64,000 nt of DNA, taken from Aegilops tauschii subsp. strangulata. Taxonomy: Eukaryota > Streptophyta > Magnoliopsida > Poales > Poaceae. The notes beneath the pieces were generated by a model that worked only from the letters and a program-made list of their open reading frames with translations, was not told the DNA's origin and searched no databases. Positions 1 to 12,794 of this stretch are shown here, in pieces. Where the stretch lies: the NCBI RefSeq assembly GCF_002575655.3, contig NC_053039.3, positions 378,797,633 through 378,861,632 of the forward strand, in the 5' to 3' direction. Each line of letters starts with the position of its first letter. Position 1 is the first letter of the stretch. Position numbers and translations under genes: made by a program.

Positions 1-1019
1 GTCTCTCTCACTTTAGTTGAACCGAGTGTGGCTACGCCCGGTCCTTGCGAAGGTTAAAACATCACCAACTTGACAAACTATCGTTGTGGTTTTGATGCGT
101 AGGTAAGAACGGTTCTTGCTAAGCCCGTAGCAGCCACGTAAAACTTGCAACAACAAAGTAGAGGACGTCTAACTTGTTTTTGCGGGGCATGTTGTGATGT
201 GATATGGTCAAGACATGATGCTATATTTTATTGTATGAGATCATGTTTGGTAACCGAGTTATCGGCAACTGGTAGGAGCCATATGGTTGTCGCTTTATTG
301 TATGCAATGCAATCGCCATGTAATTGTTTTACTTTATCACTAAGCGGTAGCGATAGTCGTAAAAGCAATAAGTTGGCGAGACGACAACGATACTATGATG
401 GAGATCAAGGTGTCGCACCGGTGACGATGGTGATCATGACGGTGCTTCGGAGATGGAGATCACAAGCACAAGATGATGATGGCCATATCATATCACTTAT
501 ATTGATTGCATGTGATGTTAATCTTTTATGCATCTTATCTTGCTTTGATTGACAGTAGCATTATAAGATGATCTCTCACTAAAATTTCAAGATAAAAGTG
601 TTCTCCCTGAGTATGCACCGTTGTGAAAGTTCTTCGTGCTGAGACACCACGTGATGATCGGGTGTGATAGGCTCTACGTTCAAATACAATGGGTGCAAAA
701 CAGTTGCACACGCGGAATACTCAGGTTAAACTTGACGAGCCTAGCATATGCAGATATGGCCTCGGAACACGGAGACCGAAAGGTCGAGCGTGAATCATAT
801 AGTAGATATGATCAACATAGTGATGTTCACCATTGAAACTAGTCCATCTCACATGATGACCGGACATGGTTTAGTTGATTTGGATCACGTAATCACTTAG
901 ATGATTAGAGGAATGTCTATCTAAGTGGGAGTTCTTAAGTAATATGATTAATTGAACTTGAATTTATCATGAACTTAGTACCTGATAGTATCTTGTTTGT
1001 CTATGTTAATTGTAGATGA
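1..1019 (+). other. Copia untranslated leader upstream of gag
   Basis: About 1 kb without a convincing coding frame precedes gag. Angela/WIS/BARE-type elements have a long leader between the primer-binding site and gag, and this stretch ends directly at the gag ATG. The short open frames at 145-552 and 636-836 show no domain and are read as chance ORFs. No primer-binding site is seen in the first bases, so the window opens inside the leader. Confidence 0.7.
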
Positions 1020-1642
1020 ATGGCCCGTGCTGTTGTTCCGTTGAATTTTAATGCGTTCCTTGAGAAAGCAAAGTTGAAAGATGATAGTAGCAATTACACG
1101 GACTGGGTCCGTAACTTGAGGATTATCCTCATTGCTGCACAGAAGAATTACGTCCTGGAAGCGCCGCTAGGTGCCAGGCCTCCTGCAAGAGCAACACCAG
1201 AAGTTATGAACGTCTGGCAGAGCAAAGCTGATGACTACTCGATAGTTCAGTGTGCCATGCTTTACAGCTTAGAACCGGGTCTTCAACGACGTTTTGAACG
1301 TCATGGAGCATATGAGATGTTCCAGGAGTTGAAGTTAATATTTCAAGCAAATGCCCGGATTGAGAGATATGAAGTCTCCAATAAGTTCTACAGCTACAAG
1401 ATGGAAGAGAATAGTTCTGTCAGTGAGCATATACTCAAAATGTCTGGGTATAATAAACACTTGATTCAACCGGGAGTTAATCTTCCGGATGATAGCGTCA
1501 TTGACAGAATTCTTTAATCACTGCCACCAAGCTACAAGAGCTTCGTGATGAACTATAACATGCAAGGGATGGATAAGACAATTCCCGAGCTCTTCGCAAT
1601 GCTAAAGGCAGCGGAGGTAGAAATCAAAAGGAGCATCAAGTA
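1020..1642 (+). pseudogene. gag: Copia gag (capsid) region, broken
   Basis: The ATG at 1020 opens a Copia-type capsid domain; the stretch around SNYTDWVRNLRIIL and the later NKFYSYKMEENSSV are typical of the family. The frame stops with TAA at 1515-1517, where related elements continue with Gln, so CAA to TAA is likely. Reading continues in the same frame (SLPPSYKSFVMNYNMQGMD) to about 1625. There a short A-run (1626-1629) appears to have lost one base, and the rest continues in another frame from 1643. In the living family this protein forms the virus-like particle that packages element RNA. Confidence 0.88.
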
Positions 1643-4600
1643 TTGATGGTCAGTAAAACCACTAGTTTCAAGAAAAAGGGCAAAGGGAAGAAGAAGGGGA
1701 ACTTCAAGAAGAACAGCAAGCAAGTTGCTGTTCAGGAGAAGAAATCCAAGTCTGGACCTAAGCCTGAAACTGAGTGCTTCTACTGCAAGCAGACTGGTCA
1801 CTGGAAGCGGAACTGCCCCAAGTATTTGGCGGATAAGAAGGATGGCAAGGTTAACAAAGGTATATGTGATATACATGTTATTGATGTGTACCTTACTAAT
1901 GCTCGCAGTAGCTCCTGGGTATTTGATACTGGTTCTGTTGCTAATATTTGCAACTCGAAACAGGGGCTACGGATCAAGCGAAGATTGGCTAAGGACGAGG
2001 TGACGATGCGCGTGGGAAATGGTTCCAAAGTCGATGTGATCGCCGTTGGCACGCTACCTCTACATCTACCTTCGGGATTAGTATTATACCTAAATAATTG
2101 TTATTTGGTGCCAGTGTTGAGCATGAACATTATATCTGGATCTTGTTTGACGCGAGACGGTTATTCATTTAAATCAGAGAATAATGGTTGTTCTATTTAT
2201 ATGAATAATATCTTTTATGGTCATGCACCCTTGAAGAGTGGTCTATTTTTAATGAATCTCGATAGTAGTGACACACATATTCATAATGTCAAAGCCAAAA
2301 GATGCAGAGTTGATAATGACAGTGCAACTTATTTGTGGCACTGCCGTTTAGGTCATATCAGTGTAAAGCGCATGAAGAAACTCCATACTGATGGACTTTT
2401 GGAATCACTTGATTATGAATCACTTGGTACTTGCGAATCGTGCCTCATGGGCAAGATGACTAAAACACCGTTCTCCGGAACTATGGAGAGAGCAACAGAT
2501 TTATTGGAAATCATACATACAGATGTATGTGGTCCGATGAATATTGAGGCTCGTGGCGGATATCGTTATTTTCTCACCTTCACAGATGATTTGAGCAGAT
2601 ATGGGTATATCTACTTAATGAAACATAAGTCTGAAACATTTGAAAAGTTCAAAGAATTTCAGAGTGAAGTTGAAAATCATCGTAACAAGAAAATAAAGTT
2701 TCTATGATCAGATCGTGGAGGAGAATATTTGAGTTACGAGTTTGGCCTACATTTGAAACAATGCGGAATAGTTTCGCAACTCACGCCACCCGGAACACCA
2801 CAGCGTAATGGTGTGTCCGAACGTCGTAATCATACTTTATTAGATATGGTGTGATCTATGTTGTCTCTTACTGATTTACCGCTATCGTTTTGGGGTTATG
2901 CTTTAGAGACGGCTGCATTCACTCTAAATAGGGCACCATCAAAATCCGTTGAAACGACACCTTATGAACTATGGTTTGGCAAGAAACCAAAGTTGTCGTA
3001 TCTTAAAGTTTGGGGTTGCGATGCTTATGTGAAGAAACTTCAACCTGATAAGCTCGAACCTAAATCGGAGAAATGTGTCTTCATAGGATACCCAAAGGAG
3101 ACTATTGGGTACACCTTCTATCACAGATCCGAAGGCAAAATATTCGTTGCTAAGAATGGATCCTTTCTAGAGAACGAGTTTCTCTCGAAAGAAGTGAGTG
3201 GGAGGAAAGTAGAACTTGATGAGGTAACTGTACCTGCTCCCTTATTGGAAAGTAGATCATCCCAGAAATCAGTTTCTGCGACACCTACACCAATTAGTGA
3301 GGAAGTTAATGATAATGATCATGAAACTTCAGATCAAGTTATTACTGAACCTCCTAGGTCAACTAGATCAAGATCCGCACCAGAGTGGTACGGTAATCCT
3401 GTTCTGGAGGTTATGTTACTAGACCATGACGAACCTACGAACTATGAAGAAGCGATGGTGAGCCCAGATTCCGCAAAATGCCTTGAAGCCATGAAATCCG
3501 AGATGGGATCCATGTATGAGAACAAAGTATGGACTTTGGTTGACTTGCCCGATAGTCGGCAAGCCATTGAAAATAAATGGATCTTCAAGAAGAAGACTGA
3601 CGCTGATGGTAATGTTACTGTCTATAAAGCTCGACTTGTTGCGAAAGGTTTTTGACAAGTTCAAGGAATTGACTACGATGATACCTTCTCACCCGTAGCG
3701 ATGCTTAAGTCTGTCCGAATCATGTTAGCAATTGCCGCATTTTATGATTATGAAATTTGGCAAATGGATGTCAAAACTGCATTCCTGAATGGATTTCTGG
3801 AAGAAGAGTTGTATATGATGCAACTGGAAGGTTTTGTCGATCCAAAGGGAGCTAACAAAGTGTGCAAGCTCCAGCGATCCATTTATGGACTGGTGCAAGC
3901 CTCTCGGAGTTGGAATAAACGCTTTGATAGTGTGATCAAAGCATTTGGTTTTATACAGACTTTTGGAGAAGCCTGTATTTACAAGAAAGTGAGTGGGAGC
4001 TCAGTAGCATTTCTGATATTATATGTGGATGACATATTACTGATTGGAAATGATATAGAATTTCTGGATAGCATAAAGGGATACTTGAATAAGAGTTTTT
4101 CAATGAAAGACCTAGGTGAAGCTGCATATATATTAGGCATTAAGATCTATAGAGATAGATCAAGACGCTTAATTGGACTTTCACAGAGCACATACCTTGA
4201 TAAAGTTTTGAAGGAGTTCAAAATGGAGCAAGCAAAGAAAGGGTTCTTGCCTGTACTACAAGGTGTGAGATTGAGTAAGACTCAATGCCCGACCACTGCA
4301 GAAGATAGAGAGAAGGTGAAAGATGTTCCCTATGCTTCAGCCATAGGCTCTATCATGTATGCAATGCTGTGTACCAGACCTGATGTGTGCCTTGCTATAA
4401 GTTTAGCAGGGAGGTACCAAAGTAATCCAGGAGTGGATCACTGGACAGCGGTCAAGAACATCCTGAAATACCTGAAAAGGACTAAGGATATGTTTCTTGT
4501 TAATGGAGGTGACAAAGAGCTCATCGTAAGTGGTTACGTTGATGCAAGCTTTGACACTGATCCGGACGATTCTAAATCGCAAACCGGATACGTATTTACA

Positions 4601-5005
4601 TTGAACGGTGGAGCTGTCAGTTGGTGCAGTTCTAAGCAAAGTGTCGTGGCGGGATCTACGTGTGAAGCGGAGTACATAGCTGCTTCGGAAGCAGCAAATG
4701 AAGGAGTCTGGATGAAGGAGTTCATATCCGATCTAGGTGTCATACCTAGTGCATCGGGACCAATGAAAATCTTTTGTGACAATACTGGTGCAATTGCCTT
4801 AGCAAAGGAATCCAGATTTCACAAGAGAACCAAGCACATCAAAAGACGCTTCAATTCCATCCGTGATTTAGTCCAGGTGGGAGACATAGAAATTTGCATG
4901 ATACATACGGATCTGAATGTTGCAGACCCGTTGACTAAGCCTCTTCCACGAGCAAAACATGATCAGCACCAAGACTCCATGGGTGTAAGAATCATTACTG
5001 TGTAA
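1643..5005 (+). pseudogene. pol: Copia polyprotein (NC-PR-INT-RT-RNaseH), three in-frame stops
   Basis: Domains in order: zinc knuckle CX2CX4HX4C at 1775-1816; aspartic protease DTG at 1925-1933; integrase HHCC zinc region about 2338-2455, then the catalytic core with its first Asp near 2521 and SDRGGEY just after the first stop; RT with the YVDD box at 4022-4033; RNase H with DASFDTDPDDSKSQTGY, EAEYIAASEAANE and a terminal histidine block. One frame runs throughout but is cut by TGA at 2705-2707, 2852-2854 and 3653-3655. Each stop sits where the family normally has Arg, so all three fit CGA to TGA. The natural stop is TAA at 5003-5005. The changes look like neutral decay after insertion. Confidence 0.93.
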
Positions 5006-5026
5006 TCTAGATTATTGACTCTAGTG

Positions 5027-5038
5027 CAAGTGGGAGAC
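5027..5038 (+). other. Copia polypurine tract
   Basis: The purine-rich AAGTGGGAGAC directly precedes the TG that opens the 3' LTR at 5039. This is the expected site and sequence type for priming plus-strand DNA synthesis in Angela/WIS elements. Confidence 0.85.
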
Positions 5039-5212
5039 TGAAGGAAATATGCCCTAGAGGCAATAATAAAGTATTATTTATTTCCTTATATCATGATAAA
5101 TGTTTATTATTCATGCTAGAATTGTATTAACCGGAAACATAATACATGTGTGAATACATAGACAAACAGAGTGTCACGAGTATGTCTCTACTTGACTAGC
5201 TCGTTAATCAAA

Positions 5213-6384
5213 TGTCGGGTGGTTGGTGCGACATATGCCAACGGATGGCTTATCATTGTGGGTGCCAATAAGACGTCGCCGGTGCCTGGAAACGGGATAA
5301 GGCGAAGACAAGCACGCCGGCGGATCTTACCCAGGTTCGGGGCTCTCCGAGGAGATAACACCCCTAGTCCTGCTCTGCGGGGTCTCCGCATGATCACTAG
5401 ATTGGTGAAAGTAGCTACAATCGCTCCTAGAGCTGTTGGGTTCAAGGGAGAAGAAGTACAAGGCTAGCTCTCTCTTCCCTCTATATGTGGTGTGTGTGCT
5501 ATGCTTAGAGGCCAACCCTTTGCATGGGTGCTCCGGGGGGTTTATATAGCCTACCCCCCAGGGGTACAATGGTAATCCGACTGGGCGCTGGTCCCAGCCG
5601 TCAGTGTCTACGCTCGCCGGCTTCTCCGCCGGCTATTGGGTCCCGCCGACTGGTGGGTCCCGCCGGCTGCCGGCTTCTTGGTCAACAGGCCGGCCCCACC
5701 GCCTAGGGTCTTGTCGGCGGCTGCTTACTGTAGCCTCGCCTCTGATGACGAGGGCTTTGTCGAGGTAAACGTGGCTACAGTGGGCCGCCTCGGGGGCTCT
5801 CACTGTAGCCTCACCTCGTCTTGTCTCCTTAATGGGGCTCCTGCTTCGAGGAAGGGAGTAGTCGGCTTCTGGGGGCCGGCTACGCCCTTGGCCGACTGGG
5901 AAAGGCCGGGCCGCCTTCACGCCTCTCTCTGGCTGAAGGGGCCCGCCGCCCGTGGTCCGTACGGGAGTCTGTCGTGGATGACGTTGAGGCTAGCATGGCT
6001 ACAGTGCCGAGCCGCACGGGAGACGGCCGTCCCGTACAGCCTCCTGTAGCCATGCCCGCCTCGGGCTTCGGGGGTAGTGGGCCGTACTGTGGCCACACCC
6101 CGTCTTGTCACCGTTATGTGGGAGTAGCTTCGGTGGTTGTGGTCTCGGCCGGCTTCTTGGAGTCGGTGCTCTTGGAGGCCGGCTCCTTGGAGTCGGCCAC
6201 CCCGTGGTTGTCTTGGGGAGGGAGGTCGCTTGAGGCCGGGCCGCCTTCCGTGAGTCGGCTTCAGAGGTAGCCGGCCGGGAAAGGGGGTCCAATGCTTGGA
6301 GCGTTGGGAGGCCCAAAGGCCTGATAATTCTTCTGAAGAACCAGGGGTAGTCGGTTAGGCTACCCGTGGCCATTTACTCCGACA
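5213..6384 (-). mobile_element. Solo LTR of the Gypsy (Tat-like) family, nested in the Copia LTR
   Basis: On the minus strand this 1,172-bp block runs from TGTCGGAGTAAATGG to ..CACCCGACA, the same ends as the LTRs of the full element at 11599-24360. It is flanked by a perfect 5-bp duplication, TCAAA (5208-5212 and 6385-6389). No internal region is present, so it is a solo LTR left by LTR-LTR recombination after insertion. Its insertion must postdate the Copia element. Confidence 0.95.
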
Positions 6385-7526
6385 TCAAAGATGGTTATGT
6401 TTCCTAGCCATAGACATGAGTTGTCATTTGATTAACGGGATCACCTCATTAGGAGAATGACGTGATTGACTTGACCCATTCCGTTAGCTTAGCACTCGAT
6501 CGTTTAGTATGTTGCTATTGCTTTCTTCATGACTTATACATGTTCCTATGACTATGAGATTATGCAACTCCCGTTTACCGGAGGAACACTTTGTGTGCTA
6601 CCAAACGTCACAACGTAACTGGGTGATTATAAAGGTGCTCTACAGGTGTCTCCAAAGGTACTTGTTGGGTTGGCGTATTTCGAGATTAGGATTTGTCACT
6701 CCGATTGTCGGAGAGGTATCTCTGGGCCCACTCGGTAATGCACATCACTATAAGCCTTGCAAGCATTGTGACTAAAGAGTTAGTTGCGGGATGATGTATT
6801 ACAGAACGAGTAAAGAGACTTGCCGGTAACGAGATTGAACTAGGTATCGAGATACCGACGATCGAATCTCGGGCAAGTAACATACCGATGACAAAGGGAA
6901 CAACGTACGTTGTTATGCGGTCTGACCGATAAAGATCTTCGTAGAATATGTAGGAACCAATATGAGCATCCAGGTTCCGCTATTGGTTATTGACCGGAGA
7001 GGTGTCTCGGTCATGTCTACATAGTTCTCGAACCCATAGGGTCCGCACGCTTAAAGTTACGATGACAGTTATATTATGAGTTTATATGTTTTGATGTACT
7101 GAAGGTTGTTCGGAGTCCCGGATGTGACCACGGACATGACGAGGAGTCCCGAAATGGTCGAGACATAAAGATTGATATATTGGACGAGTATATTCGGACA
7201 CCGGAAGTGTTCCGGAGAAGTTTCGGATAAAACCGGAGTGCCGGAGGGGTTACCGGAACCCCCCGGGGAAGTATTGGGCCTTAGTGGGCCTGAGGGGAGA
7301 GAGAGGGCAGCAGCCCAGGAGGTGGCGTGCCCCCTCCCATGAGGAGTCCGAATTGGACTAGGGGAGGGGGGCGCGGTCCCTCTTTCCCTCTCCCTCTCCC
7401 TCTCTTTCCTTCCCCCTTCTCTCTTCCTAGTTGGACTAGGAAAGGGGAGTCCCACTCCTACTAGGAGGAGGACTCCCCCCCTCCTTGGCGCGCCCCAAGG
7501 GCCGGCCGGCCTCCCCCCTTGCTCCT

Positions 7527-7536
7527 TTATATACGG
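7527..7536 (+). promoter_or_regulatory. Copia LTR TATA box
   Basis: TTTATATACG lies near the 3' third of the LTR, downstream of a GC-rich U3, at the usual place for the Copia core promoter. In a 3' LTR this promoter would read outward into the flank at 7929. Confidence 0.6.
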
Positions 7537-7928
7537 GGGCAGGGGGCACCTCTGGACACACAATTGATATACGATATTTTAGCCGTGTGCGGTGCCCCCC
7601 TCCATGATATTACACCTCGATAATATCGTAGCGGAGCTTAGGCGAAGCCCTGCGTCGGTAGAACATCATCATCGTCACCACGCCGTCGTGCTGACGAAAC
7701 TCTCCCTCAACACTCGGCTGAACGTGTGCTGAACTCGGAGGTGCCGTGCGTTCGGTACATGATCGGTCAGATCGTGAAGACGTACGACTACATCAACCGC
7801 GTTGTGTTAACGATTCCGCTTTCGGTCTACGAGGGTACGTGGACAACACTCTCCCCTCTCATTGCTATGCATCACCATGATCTTGCGTGTGCGTAGGAAT
7901 TTTTTTGAAATTACTACGTTCCCCAACA

Positions 7929-9875
7929 TTACCGGGATAATTTGAGTGAACTCTACACCCTCTGTTCCTTAATATAAGACGCTTTCACCGTTCAGTTTAA
8001 AGTACCCAAACGTCTACTAGTATTTAGAAAAACAGGTAGTAGTTTTCTTGAGCACATATCTGGGAAAGCTTGCCACACTTTATTTATGTCCATACGCTAA
8101 TGCAACACCATTCAAAATTTCGATACTTACAAATATACACTAATCCAGTGGCTAGTGCAACAGTAGAGTAGTTATTTTATTACAGGGTACGGTACAATGG
8201 TTTTACTAAACATATTTCAATAAACTCTGGCACTGGAAGATTTCTATAAGAATTAACAATACAAAATGTAAAGGTAACACATTTCAGCATTGGTATACTA
8301 GCCGTGCATGAGCATTAAACCAAATACAAAAGTCTGAAGGTAACTAGCATTATTAACTAATGACAGTATAAAAAAATTGTAAACCATGTACCTCCAAGGT
8401 AAATATCATTTCGAACTCGGGGGGACCTTAAAAATTGCTATCCCAATCTTGATAATCTATCAAACATAAAAACTTGATCGAACGAATCAAGAGAACAGCC
8501 GGAGGAGGAGGTGCCCACTCTTGACCTTTCCTCTTGTCTTCATAATTTTTTGTGCAGTTTAACCAAAATAAAATGACATCAGCGCCTTGGCATTTTGGTG
8601 ACACTGTACAAAAAATTTAACTTATCTCATGAAAGTGAGGTATGTAATCTATAAGCATTAACAATGCAAAAATCTGAAGGTAGTAACAAGTTTCATCGTG
8701 GTATACTGGCTGTGCAACAACATTAGAATGCCTCAGCTGAAAAATCTTTAATACATCCACAATCAATAGCTAACCCTGAAATAATCCAGTGACATTAAAT
8801 GGCATTGCTTAAATTTATCGGTGGCATTAGACTGAGTGTGGCATTAGTTAAATGTGGCATCACTTTAGCAGTAGCATTGCTTGACTTGACTGCTGGCGTT
8901 ATACTAATAGCAAAAAAGTGACACTAAGAGCATGGGAGGCCCATTCGGACAGTGGGCGCACCAGTACGATGTACCTCCACAGACGCGTAGAGTGGTGAGG
9001 GAGGTATGGTTGCCCAGAGCAACAAATATCCAGGCAGCATATGTGGATTACGCCCCATTTTTGTTATGTTTAGCCACCTTTTTCCTATGTGAGGACAACA
9101 AACCGATCGACCTGGTCATTCTCTATTGCGTTGTCATGCCTTTCTACCCTTCTTCAACCAAGAGACACGAGACTCGTTCCTTAGCTACTGATTTTCCCCT
9201 TTTCAACCTAGATGCGGGTTCGATGCCTACTCTCTTGGACAATAGAGTCTCCCTTCCTTTCCTTATTCAACCCAGAAATGGATTAGTCTACATGAAGTAG
9301 GGTTTCCTTTAATAGTATAAATTAAGGTTTTCGTCTGTGTGACCAGCAGAGCAGAGGATAGCAAATTGGGAAGATGGTGGAGTGGAAAAAGATCCACATG
9401 CAGCGACATGGCAGATGGGGCAATAGAACAAGGGTATGGTTCGAAAAGAGGTAGCATACCTGAGGGTCAACGGGAAGTGGCTTCGCTCGTGGTCGTCGTC
9501 CTCCGCACGCACTACGGCAGCGAGCTTGGGGATGGAGGCCATCCCGCGCGGGCGCTAGGTCTGAGAGGACAGCCTTGTCGTCAGTGCATGACCTCGCTCG
9601 CCGACGACGAGTGCGTCAACGCTGCACGTCCTTTTCTTCCCCGGCGGATTTGTGACCACCGGTGAGGAGGGAGAGAGAGGCCGTCTTTTTAGATCTGGAG
9701 AGAGGGTGATAGTGTGAGAAGCAAGTGGGCAGCCCTTAGCAAGAAAGCCCTGAAGCTCCAGCCTATATATCTTTTTTATACTACTAGTACTAGAGGTGGC
9801 GTAGTGGTAGAGTAGTTTATATTTTCTCTGCAAACAGTACCAGTTAGTCGTGCTTCAAAACTGAACGGCACTCCA
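7929..9875. other. Intergenic stretch, no gene recognised
   Basis: About 1.9 kb of AT-rich DNA. Near 7960 a fragment resembling one end of a Stowaway-type MITE (ACCCTCTGTTCCTTAATATAAG) is visible without a matching second end. Around 8800-8890 the motif GTGGCATTA or a close variant recurs several times. An open frame at 8932-9300 has no recognisable domain or splice context. GC content rises near 9480-9660 with no coding frame I could support. Confidence 0.5.
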
Positions 9876-10193
9876 TTAAAAAAATAAAGTCAAGAAATAA
9901 TGCGGCACCTCGGGCCAACGCGGCCAGATCGCATTTTGCACGAGAAATTACACACCATGTTTCGTTGACATGTGGTCCCGTTCCAACATGTCAGTGAGAC
10001 GACGGCGAGTCCTTTTGTACAATTTCCGAAAGGACGTGTAGGCCGGGGCAACTCTTCGTGTACCGTGGCAAACTGGCAACCGTCCATCGACTCTTCGCCT
10101 TTCCCTCTCGATTTGGAACTGCTGTCGCACGCTCTTCCTCCCTCCTCCATTTGCCTTCACCCTTCCTTCTGCCATTGTTCGATCGTCTTCTCC

Positions 10194-11591
10194 ATGGAGG
10201 GAACAAGCCGGAAATGACCTCGTTATTCTTGCCCCGATCTGAAAGATGACGTGGTGGGGGAACTCATTGATCGGTGCGACGTCATCACCTCGGCTAGCAT
10301 GGCAGGTTCGTTCAAGCCCATTCTCGACTCAACTAATAACATCATTACAAGGAACCCAAGGGTCCAGGAGCGGTTTGATCTCGCTTATCTTCTTCTCTAT
10401 AAGCCTGTTCGCATGGGCGCGGACGACGGAGGCCTCGCCTTGTGCAAGTTGATGCCGCTTGATAATGATACGTGTGACGTCAAGATGCCATCGCTTAAGG
10501 GTAAGTTCGGGGCTGGCGCAAATGGAGATTGGGTTGTTTATATTGGGTACAATTGCGAGTGGGAACTTGTGAATGTGTACACTCGTCAGCGGATTCCACT
10601 TCCAAAAATCTCAGAGTGCCCTGAGGTTGAGCACACAGATGATCTACGTACGTTCAAATACGATCATGGTGACTGTCGTCTACTGAAGATAGCAATTTGT
10701 CGAGTTCCCAACCGCTCTTGGAATTACAAGAACTATCAAGTTGTTGCTATCTTCGACAAGCTTGTTGCCGTCCTTCGTGGTTCGACTGGATGGATATTGC
10801 TCAAAAATCAGTTTCTATACACGGATGTGTACTGTGATGCAATTGAATACGAGGAGCTTGTGTTTGCTGGCACCACTTGTGGCACTGTTTTTGCATGGGA
10901 TCCTCATAGTTTCGGTACGTTTGTCTTCCACCGTAATTATAATTGTTTCATCCACATGCATGCGGGTTAGCAAGTTTCCCTTTACTAATTAACCTTCTTC
11001 TTGTGCTTCCAAGGTCCTGTGAACATTCCACCACCTATACTTGAAATTTTTTATAAGTAAGGGGGAGATGACGATGGTGATGATCGCGAGCATGAGGAGG
11101 AGCAGAACTTATATACTTAGTGGCGCCTGGCAACTAATTCTGATGGATCACCTCTTCTTGTCTATATACAGTGCACTCAGACTGGTACTACTGAGGAAGC
11201 AGGTGTTGTCTCCCATGGTCGCCCTCTCCTGACCTATTCTAACACCCGTTGCATGGTATTCAGGACGGATACTAGTGTGCTAGTGCCATCACCTTCTCCC
11301 TGGTTCAGTATTGATAGTCTTGGAGCAAACTCGCTCTTCCTTGGACCAAACTATCCAATGATGGTGAAAGGCGATCCAGCTACTGTTGACACAACGTTAC
11401 TACCATTTATGAGAAGCAACTGTATATATACCTCAGACATTTCGGTGGTTCCCTACCCTGGTCCTGATATATGCCGCTTCAGCCTGGATGATCAGTCCTA
11501 CGTTGCTCTCAATATTGACAATAGCCGGCCCTTCCCAGAGCACCTATGGTTCAAAGCAAGCGTTTCCAACGCCGAGGATTGGTTGAGTTGA
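10194..11591 (+). pseudogene. F-box/DUF295 (KIB1-type beta-propeller) gene, copy 1, three premature stops
   Basis: Two exons: 10194-10914 and 11014-11591, with a 99-bp GT..AG intron (10915-11013). The start is the ATG in the CCATGG context at 10194, shared with copy 2. Residues about 12-55 look like a weak F-box; the rest carries DUF295-like motifs such as GDWVVYIGYNCEWELVNVYT and a C-terminal WFKASVSNAEDWLS. In intact relatives the F-box links a substrate-binding propeller to SCF ubiquitin ligase. The frame is broken by TGA at 10215-10217, TAA at 11058-11060 and TAG at 11118-11120. Copy 2 has CGA, CAA and CAG at these points, so all three are C-to-T changes. The 320 bp upstream is also shared with copy 2. 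A Gypsy element begins 8 bp after the stop codon. Confidence 0.8.
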
Positions 11592-11598
11592 AGTTCAT

Positions 11599-12792
11599 TG
11601 TCGGAGTAAATGGCCACGGGTAGCCTAACCGACTCCCCCTGGCTCTTCCAAAATTATCAGGCCAATCGAGCCTTCAAGCGTCCAAAGCACAGGGCCGCCT
11701 TCCCCTGGCCGGCTATCTCCCGAGCCGACTCCTGGAAGGCGACCCGGCCTCAAAAACCTTCCCAAAGAGAACCACAAGATGGCCGAATCCAGGAAGCCGG
11801 CCCCAAGAGGACCGACTCCCAGAAGCCGACCACGAAGAAGACCGACTCCCAGAAGCCGGCCGAGACTGCACCCTCAAGGGCTGCACCCACATAACGGTGA
11901 TGAGACGGGACGTGGCTACAGTACAACCTGCCACCACCAAATCCCGGAGCACGCGTGGCCACAGCGCGCCGTATGGGTCGGCCATGCCCCGTCTGGCGCG
12001 GCACTGTTGCCATGTTGACCATGACACCACCCACGACAGGCGCCAGTACGGCCCACGGGGGGCGGGCCCCTTCAGCCAGAGAGACGCTCGAAGGCGGCCA
12101 TGCCTCCCCCACTCGGCCTGGGGCATAGCCGGCTCCTCCGGCTACCTCCCTCCCTCGAAGTATGTGCATCATTAAGGAGACAAGACGAGGTAAGGCTACA
12201 GTGAGAGCCCGCAAGGCGGCGGCACTGTGGCCATGCTTACCTCGACAAAGCCCTCGTCATCAGAGGCGAGGCCGCAGTAACTAGCCACCGACAAGACCCC
12301 CAAGCGGTGGGGCCGGTTTGTTGGCCAAGAGGCCAGCAGCCGGCGGGACCCACCAGTCGGCGGGCCCATGCGGTCGGCAAAGAAGCCGGCGAACACAGAC
12401 ACCGACAGCTGGGACCCGCGCCCAGCCGGATTACCATTGTATCCCTGGGGGGTAGGCCTATATAAACCCCCCAGGGCACCCATGCAAAGGGTTGATCTCA
12501 TAGAGTTTTAGACACCACGTAGAGAGAAAAGGAGAGCTAGCCTTGCCCTTCTTCTTCCTCTAGCCAAACAGCTCAAGGAGCCTCTTGTAGCTACTTGTGT
12601 TGATCTAGCGATCATGCGGAGACCCCACAGAGCAGGATCGGGGGTGTTATCTCCACGGAGAGCCCCGAACCTGGGTAAGATTCGCCGGCGTGCATGTGTT
12701 CGCCTAATCCCGTTTCCAGGCACCGGCGATGTCTTACTGGCTCCCACAATGATAAGCCACCCGTTGGCATATGTCGCACCTACCACCCGACA
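11599..12792 (+). repeat. Gypsy (Tat-like) 5' LTR
   Basis: 1,194 bp from TGTCGGAG to CCCGACA, so the ends carry the inverted repeat TGTCGG/CCGACA. U3 contains an imperfect tandem repeat of about 27-30 bp around 11765-11865, built on the motif GACTCCCAGAAGCCGG. A GC-rich block follows and then the core promoter. Confidence 0.93.
12459..12466 (+). promoter_or_regulatory. Gypsy 5' LTR TATA box
   Basis: TATATAAA in the context GGCCTATATAAACCCC, about 330 bp before the LTR end. The same box is present in the 3' LTR near 24027 and, reversed, in the solo LTR. Confidence 0.75.
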
Positions 12793-12794
12793 TT

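Larger units (their letters stand above)
1..7928 (+). mobile_element. Ty1/Copia LTR retrotransposon, Angela/WIS/BARE-like, 5' end outside window
   Basis: The order leader, gag, zinc knuckle, protease, integrase, reverse transcriptase, RNase H, polypurine tract and 3' LTR is visible, which is the Copia order (integrase before RT). The LTR start (TGAAGGAAATATGCCC, where TGTTGG is usual) and its end (TTCCCCAACA) match the Angela/WIS/BARE group as I know it. The 5' LTR and primer-binding site lie before position 1, so the target-site duplication cannot be checked; the five bases after the 3' LTR are TTACC. The coding region has four premature stops and one frameshift, so this copy cannot be autonomous. 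A solo LTR is nested in the 3' LTR. Confidence 0.93.
5039..7928 (+). repeat. Copia 3' LTR, interrupted by a solo LTR
   Basis: The LTR starts TGAAGGAAATATG and ends CCCCAACA. Removing the nested insertion (5213-6384) and one copy of its 5-bp duplication leaves about 1,713 bp, the size expected for a BARE/WIS/Angela LTR. Sequence on the two sides of the insertion joins without a gap (..TTAATCAAA / GATGGTTATG..). The U3 region holds long CT/GA-rich and G-rich stretches near 7380-7500. The second base of the LTR has changed from the usual TGTTGG to TGAAGG. Confidence 0.9.

Noticed and set aside
8932..9300. Open frame of 122 codons
   Set aside because: No domain, no splice context, composition like its surroundings; treated as chance.
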